Shown in pieces: positions 18,064 through 28,893 of a stretch of DNA of 64,000 nucleotides. The notes beneath the pieces are model-generated. The model ran no database searches. It was not told the DNA's origin and saw only the letters and a program-made list of their open reading frames with translations. This DNA comes from Pseudomonas chlororaphis (GTDB lineage: Bacteria; Pseudomonadota; Gammaproteobacteria; Pseudomonadales; Pseudomonadaceae), in NCBI GenBank assembly GCA_001023535.1, contig CP011020.1:3919734-3983733 (forward strand). Reading direction: 5' to 3'. Position 1 is the first letter of the stretch. Each line of letters starts with the position of its first letter. The position numbers and the translations under genes were made by a program.

Positions 18064-18378
18064 ATGCAAATTTCAAGTTTGGGTCCAGCCATCAGACGCT
18101 ATCGCAAAGTAGCGGGGCTAACTCAGGCTGAACTTGGCGAAAAAACCGGTTTTGACCCCAAAACCATCAGCCGTTTCGAAACCGGCACCTACACCCCCAG
18201 CGTCGAAGCCTTGTTCATGCTTGCCGACGTACTGGATGTGCAGTTGAAGGCCTTTTTTAGCGACATGGCCGATGAAGAAGAACAGCGAGCGTATCTGTTC
18301 GGTGTCATACACAAAGCCACCCCGAAGGATCTGGGAAAGCTGATCGCAGCGGTTGACCAGGCCATGTCCAAGCCTTGA
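18064..18378 (+). CDS. Small XRE-family transcriptional regulator
   Basis: A 104-residue protein with an N-terminal Cro/CI helix-turn-helix at about residues 8-62: IRRYRKVAGLTQAELGEKTGF, then TISRFETGTYTPSVEALFMLADVLDV. A short C-terminal helix region follows, with no sensor domain. It is followed closely by a strong bidirectional terminator. The target is unknown; self-regulation is plausible. The local sequence is more AT-rich than its neighbours at the start. Confidence 0.85.
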   Translation: MQISSLGPAIRRYRKVAGLTQAELGEKTGFDPKTISRFETGTYTPSVEALFMLADVLDVQLKAFFSDMADEEEQRAYLFGVIHKATPKDLGKLIAAVDQAMSKP

Positions 18379-18396
18379 TGCAGTTATGAAACACAA

Positions 18397-18435
18397 AAAA
18401 GCCTGGTTTGCCGGCGAGACGGCAGCCAGGCTTTT
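18397..18435 (+). terminator. Rho-independent terminator after XRE gene
   Basis: AAAAGCCTGG (18397-18406) pairs with CCAGGCTTTT (18426-18435), with a further inner stem. A-tract on the left and T-tract on the right make it able to work in both directions, so it could also stop transcription coming from ffs. Confidence 0.85.
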
Positions 18436-18559
18436 GCGTGGGCAATCGGTTGCCCTGCCAGCCGATGTCCGGGCAGCAGAAAGCAGCGACCTGTCGATCG
18501 GGCAACTAAAAAAGGGAATTTTACGAACCTTGCGAACGAAGGCTTGAGAGCGTTATGGA

Positions 18560-18669
18560 GGCAACCCCACCAGCCACACCCCGGCACACAATGTTCCCGC
18601 TGTGGCTGCTTCCTTCCGGATCTGACCAGGTTCACGGGTAATCGTTGCGGGGGGACCGATGGGGTCACC
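18560..18669 (-). ncRNA. ffs: 4.5S signal recognition particle RNA
   Basis: Read on the minus strand, the sequence contains the conserved SRP core: CAGGTCAGATCCGGAAGG followed by AAGCAGCC. The ends close a helix: GGTGACCCC at the 5' side (18669-18661) pairs with GGGGTTGCC at the 3' side (18568-18560), using standard and G-U pairs. The RNA binds Ffh and targets inner-membrane proteins. Exact mature ends are uncertain by several bases; a 5' leader of about 24 nt would be removed by RNase P, as in E. coli. Confidence 0.95.
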
Positions 18670-18700
18670 ATAACGACGCTGCCTGACGGCGAGCCGCGCC

Positions 18701-18728
18701 ATTGTACCTATCTGGCGAGAAGTTACAA
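18701..18728 (-). promoter_or_regulatory. Probable sigma-70 promoter of ffs
   Basis: On the minus strand TTGTAA (18728-18723), a 16-bp spacer and TACAAT (18706-18701) form a plausible -35/-10 pair. A start near 18694 would give a leader of about 24 nt before the mature RNA. Confidence 0.55.
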
Positions 18729-19062
18729 CCGTTCGCCATGGATTAAAAATCGAAGGGGCTCAAGCACTTGCTGGGGGAGCGGTTGGCGCTTGGGAGGGTG
18801 GAGGCGGGTTCGGCATCGGGGTCGCCTGATAGGGGCTTTCGCAAGCGGGGGCTCGCTCTCATGGGGCTCGGGGCCTACAAGCCCGGAACGGGAGCGAGCC
18901 TGCTCACGATGGCTCAGGCATATTCGACCTTGAAGGAAAAAGGCCCCTCGCTGTCGCGAGCAAGCTTTGCTCCCCCAAGGCAATGGGACAAACACCTGAA
19001 GAATCCATCAGCTATTCAATACGCACGCTTAGGTTGGCGTTCTAAGCTATTTCGCACACACC
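18729..19062. other. Intergenic region with degenerate REP elements
   Basis: Contains two degraded REP copies in opposite orientation, GGGAGCGAGCCTGCTCACGA at 18890-18909 and GTCGCGAGCAAGCTTTGCTC at 18953-18972. I see no gene here; open frames across it have no recognisable content. Confidence 0.6.
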
Positions 19063-19431
19063 CTAAACTGCAGTGGAACAGATTAATACCGGACAGTAAG
19101 GACCATACTCCGCATTAAGCGCCTGAGCCCTGACTTGAACATTGAACTTAACAGGTTGCGCACCTCCACTGACTTCGATCGTATGCGCATACTGGCCATT
19201 ACTGTCCGGTTGTATTCTGGCGGCAGGTACGAATTGTTCCTGGCCATTTTCTGTCTTGGTCACTTTAAACGTGTGACTGGCAATTTCATCGGGCCTGACG
19301 TTGTCCGAAATCAGCCAGCTCAACATGATGGTGTATCGACCTGCTCCGGCTTGAGCAAGGTTGCGAGGTGCGTTGGGGATGGTTGCACGTTTACCGGGTG
19401 TAGCGGGCTTATCTGTTGCCTTATCTTTCAT
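19063..19431 (-). CDS. Orphan fibronectin type III-like protein
   Basis: A 122-residue protein starting MKDKATDKPATPGKRATIPN after a GGAGAG ribosome binding site. The sequence APRNLAQAGAGRYTIMLSWLISD...FKVTKTENGQEQF, then YAHTIEVSG...VQVRAQ, follows the strand pattern of one Fn3/Ig-like domain. There is no signal peptide or membrane segment. Three cysteines are absent except for two near the C-terminus (YCPVLIC). The gene is less GC-rich than its neighbours, suggesting acquisition. Function unknown. Confidence 0.6.
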   Translation of the reverse strand: MKDKATDKPATPGKRATIPNAPRNLAQAGAGRYTIMLSWLISDNVRPDEIASHTFKVTKTENGQEQFVPAARIQPDSNGQYAHTIEVSGGAQPVKFNVQVRAQALNAEYGPYCPVLICSTAV

Positions 19432-19604
19432 AACACTCTCCCAAATATCTAAAACCGCCATTCACGACTCGTCTCAGAGTAAGGGAAATTTTGTGAGCGA
19501 GATACTATCAGAACAGATAGTAACAATTGCCAGCAGTCGCAACACCGACAGGTTATATTCTGCGTCTTTATTACAAAGTTTGTTACACCCAAAAAGTTCG
19601 CAGG

Positions 19605-20765
19605 CTACAACAACACCTCATCCGCCCGACCACCCTCCTCCTGAATCACCAGATGAATGAAATGCAACTTGGTGATGACCGCAGCCGGCACGACGAAGGG
19701 GTAGAAGTCCGGCTGGCCCATGCTGCGGGAAAGTTCGTTGAGCATGCCGGCCAGTTCGATCCAGGCGTTGACGAACGAGAGAAAGGCCGCGCCCCCGGCA
19801 TGCCCCGGGTCGTACAAGGTCTCGGGCGGGAACGGTTGGTAGTCGAAATCCATTTCCCGGGCGCTCATGCCGAAGCCTAGCGCGGTGTCCACGGCGTCCA
19901 TCATGTGCAGGTAGTGCGCCCAGGTCTCGGCCCAGTCTTCCCAGGGGTGCATAGTGGCGTAGGCGCTGACGTAGTGCGTTTGCCAGTCCAGCGGCGCGCC
20001 CTGCTGGTAGTGGCGATCCAGGGCTTCGGCATAGCTGGCGCGCTCGTCGCCGAACAGCGCACGGAACGCTTCGAGCCAATGGCTGTTGGCGATCAACCGA
20101 TCCCAGTAATAGTGACCCACCTCGTGACGGAAATGCCCGAGCAAGGTGCGATAGGGTTCGCGCATCTGCTGGCGCACGTATTCGCGATGGGCGTCGTCCG
20201 CCTCTTTGATGTCGAGGGTGATCAGCCCACTGGCGTGGCCGGTCATCGGCGGTTTGCCGTCCGGGTCGACACCGATGAAATCGAAAGCCAGGCCGGCCTT
20301 TTCGTCGACGGTTTTCGCGACGACCGGCAAGCCGAGGGTGATCAACTGCGCTACCAGGCGACGCTTGGCGATCTCGACCTTGCGCCAGCGCTCGGGGTTC
20401 TCCGGGATCGACAGGTCGGGAATGGTGCGGTTCAGGCGGCAGGCGATACACAAGGTGTCGTGGTCGTTGGCTGGCAGCAACCAATTGCACCCGGCCGGGG
20501 TGTCCAGATTGGCGCAACGACGGAACAACCCGGCTTGCGGGTCGGCATCCAGGGTCCAGGTGTCGGGTTGTTCGCCTGGTTGCAATGACGAAAGACGACT
20601 CTGCTCCGGTTGATACCCCAGCACCGCCAGGCACGCCAGGCATTGGCTGTTGCGAAAAAACAATGACTGCCCGCACCGACACGGCCAGACCTTGCTGTTA
20701 CGCGAACGGTCCCCCAGGAAAGGCGCGGCGATGCGTGAGCTCAGTTGTTCGAAGAAGCGGTACAT
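19605..20765 (-). CDS. Putative zinc-binding metallopeptidase
   Basis: The protein has 386 residues and starts after GGGAGAG. An N-terminal zinc-ribbon-like segment (WPCRCGQSLFFRNSQCLAC) and further cysteines (FRRCANL, LCIACRLN) are followed by a metallopeptidase core with the HExGH motif HEVGHYYWDRL near residue 213. A downstream Glu-rich segment (EDWAETWAHYLHMMD) supplies the likely third ligand. It belongs to the conserved family annotated as putative zinc-binding metallopeptidase. It has no signal peptide. Substrate unknown. Confidence 0.85.
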   Translation of the reverse strand: MYRFFEQLSSRIAAPFLGDRSRNSKVWPCRCGQSLFFRNSQCLACLAVLGYQPEQSRLSSLQPGEQPDTWTLDADPQAGLFRRCANLDTPAGCNWLLPANDHDTLCIACRLNRTIPDLSIPENPERWRKVEIAKRRLVAQLITLGLPVVAKTVDEKAGLAFDFIGVDPDGKPPMTGHASGLITLDIKEADDAHREYVRQQMREPYRTLLGHFRHEVGHYYWDRLIANSHWLEAFRALFGDERASYAEALDRHYQQGAPLDWQTHYVSAYATMHPWEDWAETWAHYLHMMDAVDTALGFGMSAREMDFDYQPFPPETLYDPGHAGGAAFLSFVNAWIELAGMLNELSRSMGQPDFYPFVVPAAVITKLHFIHLVIQEEGGRADEVLL

Positions 20766-20820
20766 GGCGATCTCTCCCGGGAGTCTGCAAGACTAGATCA
20801 TCCACATCCCCCGATCGTTC

Positions 20821-20851
20821 CCGTGGCGAGGGAGCTCGCTCCCGCTGGGCG
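20821..20851. repeat. Single REP-like palindrome
   Basis: GGCGAGGGAGCTCGCTCCCGC forms a hairpin between ligA and the metallopeptidase gene. It is a variant of the window's REP families. Confidence 0.65.
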
Positions 20852-20876
20852 GCACAGCCACCCCGGTCGCTGCCAG

Positions 20877-23243
<2,367 letters not shown>

Positions 23244-23246
23244 TCA

Positions 23247-23274
23247 TAAAGCAAAAGAGCAGCCTAGGCTGCTC
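23247..23274 (-). terminator. Hairpin between zipA and ligA
   Basis: GAGCAGCC (23257-23264), TA, GGCTGCTC (23267-23274) is a perfect inverted repeat. On the minus strand it is followed by TTTTGCTTT, so it may end or attenuate zipA transcription just before ligA. Confidence 0.6.
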
Positions 23275-23325
23275 AATCTTTTAAAATCGTCGGCAGTTCG
23301 CACCCGAACCTACCCATACAGAACC

Positions 23326-23355
23326 TGTGGCGAGGGGATCTATCCCCTCGCCACA
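23326..23355. repeat. Palindromic repeat (GTGGCGAGGGG family)
   Basis: TGTGGCGAGGGGAT (23326-23339) and ATCCCCTCGCCACA (23342-23355) form an almost loop-less hairpin. It is a second repeat family, also seen at 36125-36164. Confidence 0.75.
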
Positions 23356-23386
23356 AAAGTCCCTCAGCTACACGTCTCTGATGACT

Positions 23387-24232
23387 TCAGCGCTTCTGGG
23401 TCAACGCCCGACGCTCGAACTCGACGATGCGCTGGCGGTAGTGCTCGATGGTCTGGGCGGTCAGCACGCTGCGCTGGTCATCCTTCAGTTCGCCATTGAG
23501 CTCCTGGGACAGCTTGCGGGCTGCGGCCACCATCACATCGAAGGCCTGCTTGGGATGACGCGGGCCCGGCAGGCCGAGGAAGAAACTCACCGCCGGCGTG
23601 CTGAAATGGTCGATGTCGTCCAGGTCGAATACACCCGGCTTGACGGCGTTGGCCATGGAGAACAGCACCTCGCCGTTGCCGGCCATGCTCTCGTGCCGAT
23701 GGAAAATGTCCATCTCGCCAAAACGCAGGCCGCTTTCCAGGATGTTCTGCAACAGCGCCGGGCCCTTGAAGCCGGCCGGGTCGCGGCAGATCACGCTGAT
23801 CACCAGCACTTCCTCGGCCTGGGCCTGATCCTTGTCGGCGTTCGATGTCCTGTTCTCGTCCGGGAAGTCGTCGTCACGGCTGTTCAGGCTCGGGCCGCCG
23901 TCCAGGTCCAGGTTGAGGTTCAGGTCGCCCTGGGATGGCTCGCTGTTGCGCTTGCCGCGCTTGGAGCCAGACTCCCGGGGCTCGCGCACCGGGGCGCTCA
24001 TCGACGGCAGGTCGTGCTCATCGAGCTGTGGCTCTTTATGCGTGTCGAGCACTCGGGGCGGGCCCAGCAGTTCGGCGTTGCCATCGTCATCCGGCAGGTT
24101 CGACAGGCTGCGGTCCAGGCGAAACTTCAGTTTCCCCTTGCCACCGCGCATGCGGCGCCAGCCGTCGAAAAGAATACCGGCAATGACAATGATGCCGATG
24201 ACGATCAGCCACTCGCGCAGACCGATTTCCAT
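23387..24232 (-). CDS. zipA: Cell division protein ZipA
   Basis: A 281-residue protein with the type Ib layout of ZipA. A single N-terminal membrane helix ([21 protein letters not shown]) is followed by a basic stretch ([19 protein letters not shown]), an acidic/Pro-rich linker and a C-terminal FtsZ-binding domain from about residue 140 ([21 protein letters not shown]). It anchors FtsZ to the inner membrane. The gene lies between smc and ligA, the usual Pseudomonas order. Confidence 0.96.
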   Translation of the reverse strand: MEIGLREWLIVIGIIVIAGILFDGWRRMRGGKGKLKFRLDRSLSNLPDDDGNAELLGPPRVLDTHKEPQLDEHDLPSMSAPVREPRESGSKRGKRNSEPSQGDLNLNLDLDGGPSLNSRDDDFPDENRTSNADKDQAQAEEVLVISVICRDPAGFKGPALLQNILESGLRFGEMDIFHRHESMAGNGEVLFSMANAVKPGVFDLDDIDHFSTPAVSFFLGLPGPRHPKQAFDVMVAAARKLSQELNGELKDDQRSVLTAQTIEHYRQRIVEFERRALTQKR

Positions 24233-24480
24233 GTAATCCCGTGCCTCTATAAAAATGCTGAAAAATAAGGGGCTTAGCTAATTGCAAACCGCTTTAAAAC
24301 GTGGCGCCAACTCTATGTTCTGAATGGCCTTTTGCCCACGCATACGAAAAATTGACATTAAACTAGCACGACCAAAGATAACTTTACACCGTCTGTCGCA
24401 TGGCCTTGTGCCAATCTGTGAAGGCGTCAGGGTAAAAAATACCTACAGCGCTCCAAGTAGATGCCCTACAGGCCCACCCT

Positions 24481-27400
24481 TCACGCATCCACCATTGCCA
24501 TGGCCTCCTCCACATCCACTGCCACCAGCCGCGAGCAACCCGGCTCGTGCATGGTCACGCCCATCAACTGGTCGGCCATTTCCATGGCGATCTTGTTGTG
24601 GGTGATGTAGATGAACTGCACCGTTTCGGACATTTCCTTCACCAGTCGTGCGTAACGGCCCACGTTAGCGTCATCCAGGGGTGCATCGACTTCGTCGAGC
24701 ATGCAGAACGGCGCCGGATTCAGTTTGAAAATGGCAAAAACCAGGGCCAGGGCGGTCAACGCCTTCTCGCCACCGGAGAGCAAATGGATGGTGCTGTTCT
24801 TCTTGCCAGGAGGACGCGCCATGATTGTCACCCCTGTATCGAGTAAATCTTCACCCGTCAGTTCCAAGTACGCGCTGCCGCCACCGAAAACTTTTGGGAA
24901 AAGGGCCTGCAAACCGCCGTTGATCTGATCAAAGGTATCCTTGAAGCGGTTGCGGGTTTCCTTGTCGATCTTGCGGATGACGTTTTCCAGGGTCTCCAGC
25001 GCTTCCACCAGGTCATCGTTCTGCGCGTCGAGGTAGCGTTTGCGTTCGGACTGCTGCTGGTATTCGTCGATGGCCGCCAGGTTGATGGCACCCAGGCGCT
25101 GGATGCGCTGGGCGATGCGTTCGAGCTCTTCCTCGGCGTCCTTCTCGTTCGCGCCGGCCACCAGGGTGGCGAGCACGCCGTCGAGGTCGTAGCCATCCTC
25201 CAGCAACTGGTCCTGCAAGGCCTTGCGGCGCACGGTCAGGGCTTGCCATTCCAGGCGTTGCTGTTCCATCTGGGTGCGGATCAACTGGGATTGCTGCTCG
25301 GCCTGGCTACGGCGCTTCTCGGCGTCACGCAGCTCGCGGTCGGCGTCTTCCAGGGCGATCTGCGCCGTCTTGAGTTCTTCGTCGACGGTCATGCGCTTGT
25401 CGAGCAACTCTTCGAGCTTGAGGCGCAACTCTTCCAGCGGCGCCTCGCCCTCCTCCAGGTTGAGACTCAACTGCTCGCGTTTTTCGGTCAGGCGCTCGGA
25501 CTGCATTTCCAGGCGTTCCAGCGCCTGGCGCGTGGAATCGTATTGCGCCTTGAGCGAGCCCAGGCGCACGGCCAGTTGATGGGCGTGATCCTTATGCTGC
25601 CGCGCCTCTTGGCGCACCCGGTCCAGGCGCTCGCGCAGGCTGTCGCGCTGGGCCAGCAGCAACTCGCGCTGCTCGGTGTCCTGGGCCATGGCGTCGAGGG
25701 CTTCCTGCAATTGCAGGCGCGCCTCGCCGATCTGTTCATGCTCCAGCGCCCGCTGCTCACCCAGCTCGGCGATCTCTTCCTCAAGCCGCGTGCGGCGCAG
25801 CGCCAGTTGTTCGACCTTGGCCTTGCCCGCTGACAACTGAGCCTTCAGTTCGCCCTGCTGGCGAGCTTCGTCCTGCAACAGCCGTCGCAGGTGTTCGCGG
25901 CCGTTCTCCTGCTGACGCTGTTGCGCCCGCAGGTTCTGCAATTCGCTTTCCAGGGCTTCGACGCTGGCCTCGCGCTCTTCGCGCTCGGCACCCAGGCGCT
26001 GGATTTCCTGACCACGGGCGAGCATCCCGCTCTCGGCTTCGCTGGCCCGGCGCACCCGCAGGAAATGCCGGCCAACCCAGTACCCGTCGCGGCTGATCAG
26101 GCTCTCGCCCGGCGCCAGTTGCCCTCGCAGCGCCAACGCCTGTTCGAGGCTCTCCACCGGCTTGACCTGGCCCAGCCAGGGCGACAGGTCGACCAGGGCC
26201 TCGACTTTGTCCAGCAAGCTGCCGGGCACCCGCACCCCGTCGCCCGCCGGGCTGAGCAGGCGCAAATCGCCCTGGCTGAAGCCTGACAGGTCTAAGCCGC
26301 CGAAATCGTCCACCAACACCGCTTGCAGATCGGCACCCAGCACGGTCTCCACCGCCAGTTCCCAACCGGCATCGACCTTCAGGCCCTCGGCCAGGCGCGG
26401 CCGCTCGGCCAGGTGCTGGTCGCGCAGCCATTCGGCGGTGCCCGTGCCCGGGTCCAGCGCGGCCTGCTGCAAGGCTTCCAGCGAGGCAAGACGGCCATTG
26501 AGCCGCTGCAATTCGCCCTGGGCCTGCTGCTGGTTGTGCAAAGCCGCCTGCAAGGCCTGGCGCAACTGCTCCAGGCGCTCGACCTGGGCGTCCTCGCTGG
26601 CCTGCAAGTCTTCGAGGGTGGCTTCGCTGGTCGCCAGTTGCTCGCTCAGGTCCAGGATCGCCGCGTCTTCCGGGTCCGCCGCCAGCAACGCGCGCTCTTC
26701 GGCCAAACGGCGCTGGCGCTCGGCCAGGCGCTCCATGCTGGTTTCCAACTGTTGGATGCGTGACTGCTGGACCTCGGCCTGGCGGCGTGGCTCGGCCGAA
26801 GTCAGGTTGAAGCTGTCCCATTGTTCCTGCCAGCCATGCATGGTCACTTCGGCTTCTTCCAGGGCCGCGGCGGCTTCTTCGGCGGCGGCACTGGTGATTT
26901 CCTGCTCCGGCGTGAGCCGTTCCAGCTCTTCGCCAAGGGTCAGCAGCAGCGTACGGTCATGGCCCAGGTGGGATTCGGTTTCCAGGCGCGCGCGTTCGGC
27001 CTCCTTCAAGTCATCCTGCAACTGGCGCAGCCGCTGCTGGCCATGCTGGATACTCTGTTCGACCCGGGCGATGTCGCCGCCCACGGAATAGAAGCGTCCT
27101 TGCACCAGATTGAAGCGCTCGGACAGGTCATGGTGCCCGTCCCGCAGCCGTTCGATGGCCGCGTCGGCGTTGCGCTGCTCGGCCACCAGCGCTTCGAAGC
27201 TGACCTCCTGGTTGCCGATGACCGCCTCACGCTGGCCGACCTGTTCGTTCAACGCCTGCCAGCGCAGGGCCGAGAGCTGGGCCTTGAGCTGACGCTCCTC
27301 GCCCTTGTATTCCTGGTATTTCTTGGCCGCCTCGGCCTGACGGTGCAAGCGTTCGAGCTGCCGTTCGAGCTCTTCGCGCAGGTCGGTCAGGCGGGCGAGG

Positions 27401-27969
27401 TTTTCATGGGTGCGGCGGATACGGTTTTCCGTTTCCCGGCGTCGTTCCTTGTATTTGGAAATACCGGCGGCTTCTTCGATGAAGTTGCGCAGGTCTTCAG
27501 GCTTGGCCTCGATCAGCTTGGAGATCATGCCCTGCTCGATGATCGAGTAGCTGCGCGGGCCCAAGCCGGTCCCCAGGAAAATGTCAGTGATGTCCCGGCG
27601 CCGACACTTGGCACCGTTCAGGAAGTAACTGTTCTGGCTGTCGCGCGTGACCTTGCGGCGAATGGAAATCTCCGCGTAGGCCGCATACTCGCCCACCAGG
27701 GTGCTGTCGGAGTTATCGAACACCAGTTCGATGCTGGCCTGGCTGACCGGCTTGCGGCTGGTGGAGCCGTTGAAGATGACGTCGGTCATCGACTCGCCGC
27801 GCAGGTTCTTGGCCGAGCTCTCGCCCATCACCCAGCGCACGGCGTCGATGATGTTCGATTTGCCGCAGCCATTGGGGCCGACCACCGCCGCCATGTTACT
27901 GGGGAAGTTCACCGTCGTCGGGTCGACGAAGGACTTGAACCCCGCCAGCTTGATGCACTTGAGTCGCAC
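24481..27969 (-). CDS. smc: Chromosome segregation protein SMC
   Basis: This 1162-residue condensin-type ATPase has Walker A GPNGCGKSN near residue 32. A long coiled coil follows (about 165-490), then a hinge (about 500-650) and a second coiled coil (to about 1000). The C-terminal part has the signature LLSGGEKALTALAL and Walker B FCMLDEVDAPLDDANV. The start is GTG at 27969, two bases from the GntR stop, so translation may be coupled. Partners ScpA/ScpB are not in the window. Confidence 0.96.
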   Translation of the reverse strand: MRLKCIKLAGFKSFVDPTTVNFPSNMAAVVGPNGCGKSNIIDAVRWVMGESSAKNLRGESMTDVIFNGSTSRKPVSQASIELVFDNSDSTLVGEYAAYAEISIRRKVTRDSQNSYFLNGAKCRRRDITDIFLGTGLGPRSYSIIEQGMISKLIEAKPEDLRNFIEEAAGISKYKERRRETENRIRRTHENLARLTDLREELERQLERLHRQAEAAKKYQEYKGEERQLKAQLSALRWQALNEQVGQREAVIGNQEVSFEALVAEQRNADAAIERLRDGHHDLSERFNLVQGRFYSVGGDIARVEQSIQHGQQRLRQLQDDLKEAERARLETESHLGHDRTLLLTLGEELERLTPEQEITSAAAEEAAAALEEAEVTMHGWQEQWDSFNLTSAEPRRQAEVQQSRIQQLETSMERLAERQRRLAEERALLAADPEDAAILDLSEQLATSEATLEDLQASEDAQVERLEQLRQALQAALHNQQQAQGELQRLNGRLASLEALQQAALDPGTGTAEWLRDQHLAERPRLAEGLKVDAGWELAVETVLGADLQAVLVDDFGGLDLSGFSQGDLRLLSPAGDGVRVPGSLLDKVEALVDLSPWLGQVKPVESLEQALALRGQLAPGESLISRDGYWVGRHFLRVRRASEAESGMLARGQEIQRLGAEREEREASVEALESELQNLRAQQRQQENGREHLRRLLQDEARQQGELKAQLSAGKAKVEQLALRRTRLEEEIAELGEQRALEHEQIGEARLQLQEALDAMAQDTEQRELLLAQRDSLRERLDRVRQEARQHKDHAHQLAVRLGSLKAQYDSTRQALERLEMQSERLTEKREQLSLNLEEGEAPLEELRLKLEELLDKRMTVDEELKTAQIALEDADRELRDAEKRRSQAEQQSQLIRTQMEQQRLEWQALTVRRKALQDQLLEDGYDLDGVLATLVAGANEKDAEEELERIAQRIQRLGAINLAAIDEYQQQSERKRYLDAQNDDLVEALETLENVIRKIDKETRNRFKDTFDQINGGLQALFPKVFGGGSAYLELTGEDLLDTGVTIMARPPGKKNSTIHLLSGGEKALTALALVFAIFKLNPAPFCMLDEVDAPLDDANVGRYARLVKEMSETVQFIYITHNKIAMEMADQLMGVTMHEPGCSRLVAVDVEEAMAMVDA

Positions 27970-27970
27970 G

Positions 27971-28630
27971 TCAGGCCGCCGTCAGGGCAGAAACCACCAG
28001 GTCGCAACTGCGCTGGGCGTAGGCCGTCAGCACGATGCGGATCTGCGGCAAATCACGGGCCAGCACGGCGACGAGCAGGCGCTGGAACAAATCGAGGAAC
28101 TCGCTCATTTCGGCCTTGCGCTGGTCCAGCGCCAGGAAATAGGCACGGCTCATGGCCGGTTGCAGGTTCTCGACGGTTTCCTGTAGGTACGGGTTGTTGG
28201 CAAAGGGGTACGCCGCGCGCATCACGCTGAAGCTTTCATCGACGAAGGTGCGGATGTCCTGGCGCTGGAAGGCGTCCGTCAGGCGCTGCTGGATCGCCAC
28301 GAACGGCGCCATGTCGGCCGGTTGCTGCCAGCCATGGGCCACGGCATTGCCCAGCAGGATGTACAGCTCGCTCATCAGCGTGCACAGGCTGCGCACCTTG
28401 TGTTCAGTGAGTTCGGTGACGTGGGCGCCACGGCGCGGCAGGATCGCCACCAGGTGGCGCCGCTCCAGGATCAACAAGGCCTCGCGGACCGACCCACGGC
28501 TGACATTGAGCGCCAGGGTGACCTTCTGCTCCTGGATGCGCTCTCCCGGCTTCATTTCACCGCGAATGATGCGCTCGGCGAGATGATGGGCGATTTGCTC
28601 GGCGAGGCTGTCCGGGGCCTTGAACGTCAT
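27971..28630 (-). CDS. GntR-family regulator (FadR subfamily) next to xdh genes
   Basis: A 219-residue protein with an N-terminal winged helix (ADRIIRGEMKPGERIQE...VSRGSVREALLILERR near residues 15-60) and a C-terminal all-helical ligand domain of FCD/FadR type. It is divergent from xdhA, with a 263-bp gap containing paired palindromes TGAC-N6-GTCA, which makes it a candidate regulator of purine catabolism. In P. aeruginosa a gntR gene occupies the same place. It runs directly into smc. Confidence 0.88.
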   Translation of the reverse strand: MTFKAPDSLAEQIAHHLAERIIRGEMKPGERIQEQKVTLALNVSRGSVREALLILERRHLVAILPRRGAHVTELTEHKVRSLCTLMSELYILLGNAVAHGWQQPADMAPFVAIQQRLTDAFQRQDIRTFVDESFSVMRAAYPFANNPYLQETVENLQPAMSRAYFLALDQRKAEMSEFLDLFQRLLVAVLARDLPQIRIVLTAYAQRSCDLVVSALTAA

Positions 28631-28800
28631 GGTTTTCCTTCAAACTCTTCGATTTGCACAAGCGGCGCAGTGTAGCGCACTCACTACGTCATGGCGCAGG
28701 GCCTGTACCGGGTTTTGGCACGATATAAGCAAAAAAGCAGGGTATGGCCCGAGGGTCAATACTCAATTCACCCGTTGTAAATCGACAAACCGAATTTTCC

Positions 28801-28837
28801 TGACCTTTAAGTCAGAAAATCATTGACCGAAAAGTCA
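28801..28837. promoter_or_regulatory. Paired operator-like palindromes upstream of xdhA
   Basis: TGACCTTTAAGTCA (28801-28814) and TGACCGAAAAGTCA (28824-28837) are two copies of TGAC-N6-GTCA, 23 bp apart start to start, about two helical turns. They sit about 60 bp before the xdhA start and between the divergent gntR and xdhA genes. I infer a dimeric regulator site, most simply for the adjacent GntR protein. Confidence 0.6.
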
Positions 28838-28893
28838 GACCTGCTAAATTCGGCCCACGTCGATACAACAATAATGAGTCTGCGAGGCCTTCC

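Noticed and set aside
18544..18933. Small protein-coding gene
   Set aside because: The frame runs across the 4.5S RNA gene and its promoter on the other strand, with no recognisable protein features.
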